Of a stretch of DNA of 25,534 bases, positions 1-8,219 are shown one piece after another. A program made the translations under genes and the position numbers. The notes under the pieces are model-generated. The model ran no database searches, was not told the origin of the DNA, and saw nothing but the letters and a program-made list of their open reading frames with translations. Origin of the DNA: a virus; IMG/VR virus record IMGVR_UViG_3300015265_000016, positions 1-25,534 of that record. One strand, given 5' to 3'. Positions within the stretch are counted from its first letter, which is position 1. Each line of letters starts with the position of its first letter.

Positions 1-660
1 AGCGTTGGGGAATCGGGCAGGCCACACGCGGACAACATAGCCGCGCTCAGGGAGCACGTTGTAGAGGCTCATCTCGGTCTGCGGGGTGCCCAGGTACGTG
101 ATGACACCGCCAGGGACCAGCACCGCATCGAACTCCTTCACCGCTTCAGCCAGCTTGTCACGCATGGTCTGGGTCAGTGCGTTGTTCGGGACCTCAACGT
201 CATCCGCGATGATGTGCGTAGCGCGGCCACCAGTGAGCTGGCCAGTGATGCCCACCGAGCGAACCGAGGGGGCCTGGTGAGCTGACGAGGGGCCAACGTC
301 GAACGCCACGATGGAGTCCCGCTGACCCTCACGTGGCTTCAGGTGTTGCAGTAGCGGCATCTCAGCGATGAGCCGCTTCACGAACACGGAGAATGCGTCA
401 GCGCGGCCCTTCGATGCGGACACCACCAGAATGCGTTCTTCTGGATTGCAGTACAGCAGCCACAGGACATAGGCAGCCGTAATCCAGCTTTTGCCGATGC
501 CCCGGAATGCCTCCACGATGCGCCGCTTGGGGCCGTGCTGAAGGAACCGGGCGATGTCGTACTGGACGGGGGTTGGGGTTGGCAGGTTGAGGTGCTGCCA
601 CACCAGGAAGAGGAAGTTTCTGAAGTCTTGCTTCAGGGGGTCTACTGCTTCGTCTGTCAT
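1..660 (-). CDS. Terminase large subunit, N-terminal 220 residues (T7 gp19-like), cut by window edge
   Basis: This is the ATPase motor and nuclease subunit that packages DNA into proheads through the portal. Only the N-terminal ATPase part is visible; the reading frame stays open to base 1, and T7 gp19 is 586 residues. Residues 50-59 hold a Walker A-like loop (EAFRGIGKSW, with K57 and S58), residues 149-156 a Walker B segment (HIIADDVE, with D153 and D154 as the likely acidic pair), and residues 189-194 (YLGTPQ) a coupling-motif-like segment. The match to the T7 family is strong around the Walker A loop. The ATG at 658-660 is preceded by a GGAG only three bases upstream, so the start is plausible but its ribosome site is close. 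It follows the small terminase gene after a 100-base gap. The C-terminal nuclease domain lies outside the window. Confidence 0.95.
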   Translation of the reverse strand, partial: MTDEAVDPLKQDFRNFLFLVWQHLNLPTPTPVQYDIARFLQHGPKRRIVEAFRGIGKSWITAAYVLWLLYCNPEERILVVSASKGRADAFSVFVKRLIAEMPLLQHLKPREGQRDSIVAFDVGPSSAHQAPSVRSVGITGQLTGGRATHIIADDVEVPNNALTQTMRDKLAEAVKEFDAVLVPGGVITYLGTPQTEMSLYNVLPERGYVVRVWPARFPNA

Positions 661-760
661 TGACTCCAGGAAGCGTTAGGAGGCCGCACACGCCTCTGGA
701 AGGGATTCCCTAGTGGAAGCGTGTGGGTAAAAGAAGGGAGCCCCGCAGAGAGGCTATAAA
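661..760 (-). other. Intergenic gap between small and large terminase genes, with inverted repeats
   Basis: No reading frame is supported here. The gap holds a 7-base inverted repeat, CACACGC at 687-693 against GCGTGTG at 719-725, enclosing the smaller palindrome AGGG-ATT-CCCT at 701-711. A competing 5-base stem lies at 680-684 with 692-696. None is followed by a T-tract on the minus strand, so it does not look like an intrinsic terminator. In T7 the space between genes 18 and 19 carries the Rz/Rz1 genes and a late promoter; here the spanins lie elsewhere. A promoter or mRNA processing site is possible but I recognise no promoter consensus. Confidence 0.5.
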
Positions 761-1042
761 TCAGCCGGATGCTGGCTGCCGGTACTCGTCATCCTCACCT
801 TCACCGCCAGTGTGGCCAGGGAAGGGAAGAACGGATGCGAGGTTCTGGAGGGGCTTGTTGGCGCTCGGGATGGCTTCGATGCCGTTATCCTTCAGGAAGC
901 TCTTGGCCACGTTTGCGATGGCTGCGAGGCCCTTCAGGTCTTCCGGGTCGGTTGCCCCGTCGTAGGCCTTGATTGCCTTCGTGAGTGCTGTAGCGATGAG
1001 CCCGTGGAGCTCGTTGAGTGCTTCCTTAGATGCCTGGCTCAT
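761..1042 (-). CDS. Terminase small subunit (T7 gp18-like)
   Basis: The product is a 93-residue DNA recognition subunit of the packaging motor, close to the 89 residues of T7 gp18. The sequence has the family pattern: an N-terminal helical stretch (ELHGLIATALTKAI), a central FLKDNGIEA, and an ANKPLQNLASVLPF segment near the end, followed by an acidic Gly/Glu-rich tail. Its ATG overlaps the holin stop as ATGA (1039-1042), and a GGGGAG lies eight bases upstream, so the start is well supported. The order holin, small terminase, large terminase is that of T7 genes 17.5, 18 and 19. Confidence 0.88.
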   Translation of the reverse strand: MSQASKEALNELHGLIATALTKAIKAYDGATDPEDLKGLAAIANVAKSFLKDNGIEAIPSANKPLQNLASVLPFPGHTGGEGEDDEYRQPASG

Positions 1043-1332
1043 TGTGGAGTCTCCCCAGCCATGCCGAGCTTCTTGCGTACCAGGTCTTCCAGGAAGTGAG
1101 TCCCGAAGATTGCGAAGGCTGCGGACACACCGCAGACAGCTTCGATGGGGAGGTTCGGGTAGACAGCCACGACAGCGGACGCAGCCATGCTCAGGCCGGA
1201 ACCGACGATGACGCGGCCGGTAACCCGCTTGATGTTCATGGGTTCACCGTCAGACAGCAGCTTGCCCAGTGTGATGGCTGCGCCGATTCCGGCGAGCGTG
1301 ATGAGGGTCTTCGTATGCTCTGCGAGTTGCAT
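1039..1332 (-). CDS. Holin with three predicted membrane segments
   Basis: The 97-residue product has three hydrophobic segments, at about residues 8-25, 41-59 and 63-82, then a basic C-terminal tail (RKKLG). This is the layout of a class I holin, which forms lethal holes in the inner membrane at lysis. T7 gp17.5 in the same position is a shorter two-segment holin, so this is a non-homologous replacement or a divergent form. I chose the ATG at 1330-1332. A longer frame could start at a GTG at 1377, but that codon lies inside the terminator hairpin at 1360-1387. No clear Shine-Dalgarno precedes the ATG. It overlaps the small terminase by four bases. Confidence 0.8.
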   Translation of the reverse strand: MQLAEHTKTLITLAGIGAAITLGKLLSDGEPMNIKRVTGRVIVGSGLSMAASAVVAVYPNLPIEAVCGVSAAFAIFGTHFLEDLVRKKLGMAGETPQ

Positions 1333-1354
1333 GAGATTTGCGCGTGCGGAAATG

Positions 1355-1387
1355 AAAAAGGCCCCAGCAGAATTCACTACTGGGGCC
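1355..1387 (-). terminator. Strong Rho-independent terminator after the tail fibre gene
   Basis: On the minus strand GGCCCCAGTAG pairs with CTGCTGGGGCC (1360-1387) as an 11-bp stem with one T-G wobble and a six-base loop TGAATT. It is followed at once by TTTTT (1355-1359). The stem begins 18 bases past the fibre stop codon and the element ends 22 bases before the holin start, so it separates the fibre gene from the lysis/packaging genes. Confidence 0.9.
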
Positions 1388-1405
1388 GTGGAGGGAGGTG
1401 AAGCG

Positions 1406-3952
1406 TTATGCCGAGCGGATAGCGCCGATGATGTTGCTGGACATCAGCCGTGCTCCGTACTCGTTGGGGTGAAGACCGTCCGATGTGAATACCATCGGCG
1501 GGATGCCACGCAGCAGCTCATAGTTATCGATGAAGTCAATGCTGCGAGACTTCGCGATGTTCTTTAGCTGGTTGCGGATGTCAGCCATAGAGCCCCAGTA
1601 CGTCGGGGGTCCGTCGTTCATTGCAGGGTTTGCGCACATGATGACAGCCTGGCAGCCGTCCGGCATCAGGTCAATCATGCGGGGGAGCTTGTTGGCCGTG
1701 GAGGACTGGCTTGGGTAGTTCGGGCCGGTGCCAGCGATGCGGTCATTCGTGCCGAGCTGGAAGAAGCAGAACGAGTCCTTGAAATCCAGCGCGACACCCT
1801 TTCCGAAGCTGTTGTTGGTCGGGTAGGTCGATGCCGATGCGTAGTTGAATGCCACCAGGCCTTCCATGTAGAAGCCGATGTGGTTCACAGAGTCAGCAAC
1901 GTTTTTGATGGTGACGTTAGCCGTACCTGCCGGGAAGCGAACCAGCCGAGACATCCCATAGGCGACCGCACCAGCGGACGTGAAGGTGTCAATCTGAGTC
2001 CCATCAGCGAACACCTGGATGGCAGCTCCGTTGTTGATCTGGCTGTAGCCAATCAGCAGCGAATCGCTACCGGCCGGAATCGGGCAGGTAACCGTATAGA
2101 CACCGCCAACGTACATATCAAGCTGAACTTGCTGCCCGGTGGCGCTGGACGGCGCATTCACGGTGGTCTTCGCTACCGTACCGGTGCCAGCGATGGAAGC
2201 TCCGTACTCGCTCTCCACCTTCTTGAGGGCCGGGTACGTGACCTTAGCGGTCGGGAAGTTGAACATCCAGTACGTGTGCGAGGTCGCCCCGTTGATGCCC
2301 TGGTTCTTCACGCGGATTTGTTTCGGGACCTCGATGGCACCGGCATACACTGATGACGTGCTGGTCCCATCGGCTGGCGGAATGAACTCAATCTTGATCG
2401 CCGCGTTACGTGCAAACGTGAAGGAGTGGTTCCGCTTGTAGTTGAAGAACGGATTCACTTGGCCGAGCCGCGTGGCGTTCATATCGAACGGAGAGCCGGG
2501 CAGCAGGGAGCCCTTCACAGAGACGTTGTAGCGGTCGCTGAACGTCGTACCATCAAAGACGAAGTTGAACTGCTCACCGGTCATGGTGAACGAGATGGAC
2601 CCGAGGCCACCCGGAGCAACCGTAAAGCGCCGCTGAGAGCCCGTCACTGAAGCAGGGCTGTCATAGCTGATCTGGCTTGCGTTTCCGGATACAGCGTAGG
2701 TGAACGGGCCGACATCGAGAAAGGCCAGCTCAATGTTTCGCGTGTGCGTCGTGATTGCCTGCCCGTTGCCAGCTCCAGCCGTCGCGTAGGGCCAATCAGC
2801 GTTGGCCGTGGTGACCGCATAGGACGGCCCGAGCGCTTCTGCGAACCAGCGCTTCATGTTGTTCACGTAGCTGCCAGTCGCGGCGTTGTCCCGTGGGTCC
2901 CCGAGCGTGCCGTTACGGGGGTCCGTTGCTTCAATCCCAGTGACACCGCTGCCCCATGTAATGGAGTCCCCCGCGAAGGTCACGCCTACGAGCTGGTAGA
3001 GCGGATCAGCGATAGCATCGGAGAGAGCGCGGAGCTGACCACCGTAGCGTGACCACGCCCCTGTACGTCCAATCGATGCTGGCTGCTCATCCGTCCAGCG
3101 AATCTTCCCACCCACCTTGAAGCCCCCGTTGCGGTAAATGTTTTGTGTGGGGATGGCCGCTACCGCGTAGACCTTCCCTTGGAGATTCACCGTGACGTTC
3201 TTGAACCGAGTTTCGAGCTTCGAGAACGCAGCGGTGTCATCCGTAGATCCATCGCCAACCGCAAAGTCAGTCGCTGCCAGCGCATCCCGCATCTTGTCCT
3301 GGAAGGTTCGGGTAAGCGCCCCAACGCCATCCTGGATGAACGTCCCGGTGCCGCTGCCCGAGCCTGCCATGATGGACTCAGCATAGTGCTTCGCGGTGTC
3401 CAACGTGACAGCATCCCCGGCCGTTGCGAATGAACGCACGCCAGCATCCCCAGAATCAGCGTATGCCTTGGAAGCTGCCGTAACTGCTGCGTCACCAGCA
3501 TCTGTGTAGGTTCGGTCCGAGGCCGAAGTGCTGTCTACGTATGCCTTCGTGGATGCGTCATTCGGGTTGATCGGAGCTCCGACATTGACGATGCGATTGC
3601 CGAGCGCATTATACATTCCGGGGAACAGGAACCCGAGCTTGGTCCCAGCCTCATCCAGCGTCTCCTGCATGCAATATAGGAGCTGAAGCGTCTCCAGATT
3701 CAGGTCCGATTCAGTGAGTGTCGATGCGTCCTGATACGTAACCTCGGCAGGGGTCTTCGGAGTGTTCCGGCGGATTTCTACCGTGGACCCTACCGGCGCA
3801 TTGACACTGATTGCGCTGGAGTTGATCCAGGAAAACGCGCCCGTGGGCACGTCATTGATCCGCACCTCGATGTGGCTCTGGTCGAGATACGGGAAGGGCA
3901 CTGCATAGGGCGTTGCGGAGCCCGTTCCGGGATTGGAAACGCGAGAGTACAT
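1406..3952 (-). CDS. Tail fibre/tailspike with T7 gp17-type N-terminus and SGNH (GDSL) hydrolase domain
   Basis: The 848-residue product binds the host surface. Residues 1-105 match the T7 gp17 virion-anchor domain, including the ESDLNLETLQLLYCMQ region. Residues 130-195 are a helical stretch rich in Asp, Ala and Ser with DAGD/DSGD repeats. Residues 205-285 resemble the entry segment of phage tailspikes (VGDGSTDDTAAFSKL). From about residue 318 an SGNH esterase core is visible: GDSITWGSG with S330 as nucleophile, G552 in NQGING, GTND with N736, and DGLH with D825 and H828. Two beta-rich inserts (about 405-545 and 585-705) interrupt the core and may bind glycans. Family knowledge suggests removal of acetyl or other ester groups from capsule or O-antigen; the substrate cannot be read from sequence. 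T7 gp17 is 553 residues and lacks this enzyme. An AAGG lies five bases before the ATG. Confidence 0.9.
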   Translation of the reverse strand: MYSRVSNPGTGSATPYAVPFPYLDQSHIEVRINDVPTGAFSWINSSAISVNAPVGSTVEIRRNTPKTPAEVTYQDASTLTESDLNLETLQLLYCMQETLDEAGTKLGFLFPGMYNALGNRIVNVGAPINPNDASTKAYVDSTSASDRTYTDAGDAAVTAASKAYADSGDAGVRSFATAGDAVTLDTAKHYAESIMAGSGSGTGTFIQDGVGALTRTFQDKMRDALAATDFAVGDGSTDDTAAFSKLETRFKNVTVNLQGKVYAVAAIPTQNIYRNGGFKVGGKIRWTDEQPASIGRTGAWSRYGGQLRALSDAIADPLYQLVGVTFAGDSITWGSGVTGIEATDPRNGTLGDPRDNAATGSYVNNMKRWFAEALGPSYAVTTANADWPYATAGAGNGQAITTHTRNIELAFLDVGPFTYAVSGNASQISYDSPASVTGSQRRFTVAPGGLGSISFTMTGEQFNFVFDGTTFSDRYNVSVKGSLLPGSPFDMNATRLGQVNPFFNYKRNHSFTFARNAAIKIEFIPPADGTSTSSVYAGAIEVPKQIRVKNQGINGATSHTYWMFNFPTAKVTYPALKKVESEYGASIAGTGTVAKTTVNAPSSATGQQVQLDMYVGGVYTVTCPIPAGSDSLLIGYSQINNGAAIQVFADGTQIDTFTSAGAVAYGMSRLVRFPAGTANVTIKNVADSVNHIGFYMEGLVAFNYASASTYPTNNSFGKGVALDFKDSFCFFQLGTNDRIAGTGPNYPSQSSTANKLPRMIDLMPDGCQAVIMCANPAMNDGPPTYWGSMADIRNQLKNIAKSRSIDFIDNYELLRGIPPMVFTSDGLHPNEYGARLMSSNIIGAIRSA

Positions 3953-3993
3953 AGATGCCTTATGGGGATGCCCAGGAGCGGGCTGGATGTGGA

Positions 3994-4323
3994 CTAGCTA
4001 CGTGGCTTGATTAGCCACCGTGCAAACTGGGGGTTGTCCTGAAGGACACCGATGAGGCCCGATGCTGCGGCCAGCACGAACTTCTCTTCCGTGGCTTCGG
4101 GGAGCTGAACGCCCATGCCGTAGAGGACCGCGTGAAGGAGCTCGTGTAGCACCGTGTCAGCCTCTTCGCACTCTGGAAGGCCATCACGGATGTCAATGCG
4201 TTGCTCCCCGCGATGGCAGAGGCCATACACATCGGGGAGCTGTTCCTCAGGGAGATACGAGATGTCGTATCGTTTCCCCAGCACTCGAACGCGCCGGGGC
4301 CTTACTGCTTTACTGCCCGCCAT
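3994..4323 (-). CDS. Putative HExxH zinc metallopeptidase-like protein
   Basis: The 109-residue product has a zinc-binding HELLH at residues 60-64 in a helix (DTVLHELLHAVLYGMG), and a possible third ligand E79 or E80 in the following helix, as in gluzincins. The N-terminus is basic and contains a short beta-like segment (RVRVLGKRYDISYL), and RIDIRDGLP precedes the active-site helix. This arrangement resembles small ImmA/IrrE- or SprT-like proteins. The gene starts three bases after the gp16-like stop and lies 41 bases before the fibre gene, so it is probably expressed late with virion proteins. T7 has no gene here. Its role is unknown: processing of a virion or host protein is only a guess. 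The ATG has no strong Shine-Dalgarno and may depend on coupling. Confidence 0.75.
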   Translation of the reverse strand: MAGSKAVRPRRVRVLGKRYDISYLPEEQLPDVYGLCHRGEQRIDIRDGLPECEEADTVLHELLHAVLYGMGVQLPEATEEKFVLAAASGLIGVLQDNPQFARWLIKPRS

Positions 4324-4326
4324 CTT

Positions 4327-7300
4327 TTAGTTCTGAATGCGGGGCTTGTACTTCGGGAAGTTGCTGCTAATCATGTCGTTCACGTTGCGCATTCCGAACA
4401 GGTTCCCTCCAGGGATGGAGTACAGCGCATCTCGCATATCCTTCTGGGTGACCACATTGGTGCTGAACGGGTTCACGTATGTCCCTGCAACCTGACCAGC
4501 CGACATCATCCGCATGGCTTGCGTCATCGACGGAGTGATGAACAGGTTCCTGTTGTCGGTGTTGGCAGTGCCATTCGTGAACAACGTCTGACCACCGCTG
4601 ATGGGGTTGTAGACGGTCTCCATCAGGTTCGGCATCAGACCCAGTACAGGCATGCGCGGAATAGCGCCCCACGCGATTGCGGCAGGAGACAGCTTCTCAG
4701 CAAGCTTATCCGGGTCGTGTGCGTAATTGATGGAGTTCTGGAGGGAGTACTCCAGGGCCGCTCCGATGAACGAGTAGGCCCACTGAACGAACGTCGTGCG
4801 GTCCCTGTAGTAGAGGCTCTTCAGGAACTGCTTGGCGTGACCCGCGATTACGAAGGTCTTGAGCTCGGTGAAGATTTTCCCCACCGTGGTGTGCATGAAC
4901 GGGATTGACTCGCCAATGTCGTGGTCCTGAATCGCATCGCGAACCTCACGGGAGATGAGAAGCTGGAACTTGCTGTACGTCTCAGGGCGCTCAGCAGCCC
5001 ACCGCTCATAGTCGATAGCCAATGCTGCGCCGGTCTTCGGGTCCTCAGTGGTGTACTTCTTGAGGGCCGCGTGGACATCCGGCTGGTCATCGTAGGAGAC
5101 CCCGTTGTGGGTCATCCGCTCCCGCTGCTTCTCCGTCATCTTCACCCGCTCAGTCGCGAAGTCCAGATGCTTCTGGGCCATCATCCTGGCGGTCAGCAGG
5201 CGGGACGCCGAGGTGACATGCGAGTTTCCTGAGAGGTGGTCCACCGCATGAGACAGCGTGTTGCTCGCGTTCTCGAAGCGGGTCAGCCCGCGGTCATACG
5301 TGTAGTCAGAGATTTCATGCTGACGTGCATAGGACGCCACGTGCTCACGGCCGAACCCGGTGATCATCTCGATGTCCCTGACGAGCCCCAGCGAAGGCTG
5401 ATGACCAGCGCGGAAGCTCCTGAGGATGCCCATGAAGGTCGGCATGTGGAGCCGCATAGCGCGCATCGAAGACAGCGCAATGGCGTTCTTCATCTCCAGT
5501 GATGCCATCAGGCCAAGCTGTCCCAGCATCGTGGAGCGGGTTACGGCACGCATAGCGGTCAGGAAGCGGTCTGCACGGTTGAAGCTCTGGGTGGACATCG
5601 GACGGCCGGTAACGTGGTCGTAGAGGTCCTGAGCGAACTGCTTGTTGCGGTTGAACTTCTCCGCGCTCTGCGTCATCGACGCGTTCTCTTCGTGCCACTT
5701 GTCAGCTTCCCGCATGTACCTCATGAACTCGGCACGGGACCGGATGCCAACCTCAGCGAGCGCCAGATGACCGCCCATCGAGTTCAGGTAGCGGTCCACG
5801 AGGACACGTGAGTCATTCTCGAAGAGGTCAGACAGCTTGAACGTGGAGCCGTCAGACATGCGCTCCATGTGGTTCTCATCCAGTGCGAAGCGGTACTTCA
5901 GCGCGGGAGCCTGCCCAGCATCGCCAGCCTTACCAGCCTTGCGGTCAAACATCAGGTCCACCAGCGAGTTCACCTCGTGGTCACTGAGGCCCGCCTTACC
6001 GAGCTCATCGCGGAGCGTAACGAGGTCCTTGGAGTACAGGTGAATGTCCTGCATCGCGTGGCTGAACTCCAGCTTCATCACCGCATCCATGAAGCTCTTG
6101 GCCTTGGCGATGTCGCCTGTAAGGCCTGGGACCTGGATAGCGTTGGCCACTGCCTGATACAGGTCGCTCCCGTACTTGGCGAATGCCTCACGGATGTTGT
6201 CCTGACGCCACTGGCGGTTCACGTAGCGGGGGTTGTCCGGGATGTTCTCCGCACCAGCGACTTGAGCCTTCTCCAGGCGCTGCCGCATGTCCGCGTAGAA
6301 GTCCGTCATGGACTTAGCCGCGCGCTGGAGCTGCGGAGCAATGTCCTGGTTCGCATGAAGCACGTCAGTGTCCCCACGGGCCACACGCGCGACATCCTCA
6401 TAGAACTGGCGGTGGAACCCGATGGCTTTCGAGAGTGGCAGCTTGCGCGCCTTGACGGCTTCGTCATATGCTCCACGCGCTTCCATGTGGAACCGGCCAC
6501 CGAGCTCACGGCGGTACTGAGACTTCAGCTCCGACGCAGACCAGCCCTGAGCCTCGTGCGGGTCGATGCCAATGGCGTCCTTGACGAGCTTGAAGCCGAG
6601 GAACTGGAGGTGAGGATTCTCCGACTGGTTGAGGTGCGTGAAGTAGTCCCAGCGGGTGGGGACCTTCTTCCACTTCGCCATTTGCGTGGACTGCTCCCAG
6701 AGGCCCTGGACCGGCGCAGTCTGAGCGGCACCGATAGAGCCGCCAAGGAACCCCTCAGCGGGCTTCGCTGCGGTGTAGCCAGGGGAAAGGTCATGGAGGT
6801 CCGAGCGGTTCACTGAGGCGGTCACTCCGGTCTCCGGATGCTCCACCGTCAGGTCGCCTGTCTTAGGATTCTCATCGACCACGCGGCCTTCGTTCATGCC
6901 CGTACCATCGTCCCACCAGACGGTCTCATGATGAAGGGCAGGGAGCTCGCCATCATTCGCACCGTCACGGGCCCACGGAGCGTCAACGCTTCCCGAGCCC
7001 TCAGCAGCGGCCTCTACGGGCTTCGCAGTGAGTTCTTCGGGCTTCTTGCCCAGCGCCTTAGCGAAAGCCTGCTGTATGGCCGTAGGGGCTTCCTCAGGGC
7101 CATTCACGCGCGCCAGTACGTCAGCTACGCGCTGGTCCTCAGATGCCTTAGCGATATGGCTGTCTACCGCCAGGTCTCGAGACTGCTGATCCTTCAGCGC
7201 TGCCTGCTCAGCGTCGTACTTCGAGAACGCCTCTTCGTACTGCTTGCGCTGCTCTGCGGTGAACTTCGGGCCGGTCGGTTCCGGTGCCTGCTCTGCCACG

Positions 7301-8211
7301 CCAGCGTCAACCTTTGCTGCCTGCTGGAGCTGGTCCACGTACTGCTTGAGCTGCGCCGCTTCCTCCGGAGTGAGCTCGTGGCCGGCCTGCTGCTTGGCCA
7401 GCGATGCAATAGCTGCATTCTCCTGCCCGGCGCGTTGCTGAAGCCGTACTTGCTCACGTGCGTGCAGGCCGATGAACGGCGCAGCGAATGCCATCGACAT
7501 CACGCCAGCCTGGAGGACCCCGGCCGTGTCGTCTTCGAAGTTGTACTGCTGGCGAAGCTTCTCAGTCGCAGCCCCCAGACCGGCAGCGGTCCCGAGACCA
7601 GCCGCGATGGGGCGCAGACGGGATACTTCCTGAGCTGCTTGCGCTGCCGCGTTGATGCCTGCTGCTACACGAGCGCCCTGAGCTGCACCCTTGACCAGCA
7701 GGGAGGCCCCACCAGTGGCCCCCATTGCGGCCAGGTTGATCGGGTCGATGATCCCGAATGCGAGACCGGCTGCGAACCGTCCTGCATTGCCTGCGCCGCT
7801 CAGGTCACCGAGGTCTTGAAGGTCCTTCTGCTTGTCCAGAATGTTCTGCTTTATCCACGCTGCCTGGCCAGCTGAGGAAGCCTGGGCGAACTGTCCATGG
7901 AACTCAGGCCAGATTCCATCAGTGAGCTGCTGGTAGTTCTGCTCATCAAACGGGTTGTACTTCTCGTCAGGCTGGAGCTGGTTCCCAGCCCAGTGGTCGA
8001 TGGCTCCAGGAATCCAGGAGTCCTGTCGCCACATTGCCCCCAGGTAGTCCAGCTTAGACATCCCCGCAGAACGCTCCTGCTTGTCCTGAGCTTGCGAATA
8101 CTGGCCTGCTGGGAAGGGCATCTGCTGGACTACCGGTGCAGTGCTGGGGCTGACTTGTTGCTCAGCCCGGACTGCCTGTACAGCGCTATCAAATGGTGTC
8201 AAGTCTGCCAT
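4327..8211 (-). CDS. Internal virion protein D (T7 gp16-like) ejectosome protein
   Basis: At 1294 residues this is close to T7 gp16 (1318 residues), which leaves the capsid at infection and helps form the channel that draws DNA across the cell envelope. Position after the gp15 equivalent and before the fibre supports the call, as do the size and the largely helical Ala/Gln/Glu-rich sequence. Residues 145-260 hold Gly/Ala-rich hydrophobic stretches (AGLAFGIIDPINLAAMGATG) that could insert in membranes. Around residues 425-475 is a small beta-rich segment (WWDDGTGMNEGRVV). The C-terminal third is helical and ends in KPRIQN. I find no soluble lytic transglycosylase motif at the N-terminus, where T7 gp16 carries one. 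The gene starts eight bases after the gp15 stop. Confidence 0.85.
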   Translation of the reverse strand: MADLTPFDSAVQAVRAEQQVSPSTAPVVQQMPFPAGQYSQAQDKQERSAGMSKLDYLGAMWRQDSWIPGAIDHWAGNQLQPDEKYNPFDEQNYQQLTDGIWPEFHGQFAQASSAGQAAWIKQNILDKQKDLQDLGDLSGAGNAGRFAAGLAFGIIDPINLAAMGATGGASLLVKGAAQGARVAAGINAAAQAAQEVSRLRPIAAGLGTAAGLGAATEKLRQQYNFEDDTAGVLQAGVMSMAFAAPFIGLHAREQVRLQQRAGQENAAIASLAKQQAGHELTPEEAAQLKQYVDQLQQAAKVDAGVAEQAPEPTGPKFTAEQRKQYEEAFSKYDAEQAALKDQQSRDLAVDSHIAKASEDQRVADVLARVNGPEEAPTAIQQAFAKALGKKPEELTAKPVEAAAEGSGSVDAPWARDGANDGELPALHHETVWWDDGTGMNEGRVVDENPKTGDLTVEHPETGVTASVNRSDLHDLSPGYTAAKPAEGFLGGSIGAAQTAPVQGLWEQSTQMAKWKKVPTRWDYFTHLNQSENPHLQFLGFKLVKDAIGIDPHEAQGWSASELKSQYRRELGGRFHMEARGAYDEAVKARKLPLSKAIGFHRQFYEDVARVARGDTDVLHANQDIAPQLQRAAKSMTDFYADMRQRLEKAQVAGAENIPDNPRYVNRQWRQDNIREAFAKYGSDLYQAVANAIQVPGLTGDIAKAKSFMDAVMKLEFSHAMQDIHLYSKDLVTLRDELGKAGLSDHEVNSLVDLMFDRKAGKAGDAGQAPALKYRFALDENHMERMSDGSTFKLSDLFENDSRVLVDRYLNSMGGHLALAEVGIRSRAEFMRYMREADKWHEENASMTQSAEKFNRNKQFAQDLYDHVTGRPMSTQSFNRADRFLTAMRAVTRSTMLGQLGLMASLEMKNAIALSSMRAMRLHMPTFMGILRSFRAGHQPSLGLVRDIEMITGFGREHVASYARQHEISDYTYDRGLTRFENASNTLSHAVDHLSGNSHVTSASRLLTARMMAQKHLDFATERVKMTEKQRERMTHNGVSYDDQPDVHAALKKYTTEDPKTGAALAIDYERWAAERPETYSKFQLLISREVRDAIQDHDIGESIPFMHTTVGKIFTELKTFVIAGHAKQFLKSLYYRDRTTFVQWAYSFIGAALEYSLQNSINYAHDPDKLAEKLSPAAIAWGAIPRMPVLGLMPNLMETVYNPISGGQTLFTNGTANTDNRNLFITPSMTQAMRMMSAGQVAGTYVNPFSTNVVTQKDMRDALYSIPGGNLFGMRNVNDMISSNFPKYKPRIQN

Positions 8212-8219
8212 GTGCGGAT

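Noticed and set aside
398-691. 97-codon minus-strand frame near the large terminase start
   Set aside because: It overlaps the large terminase in another frame and its product is Pro/Arg/Gln-rich without motifs, while the terminase frame has Walker A and B motifs.
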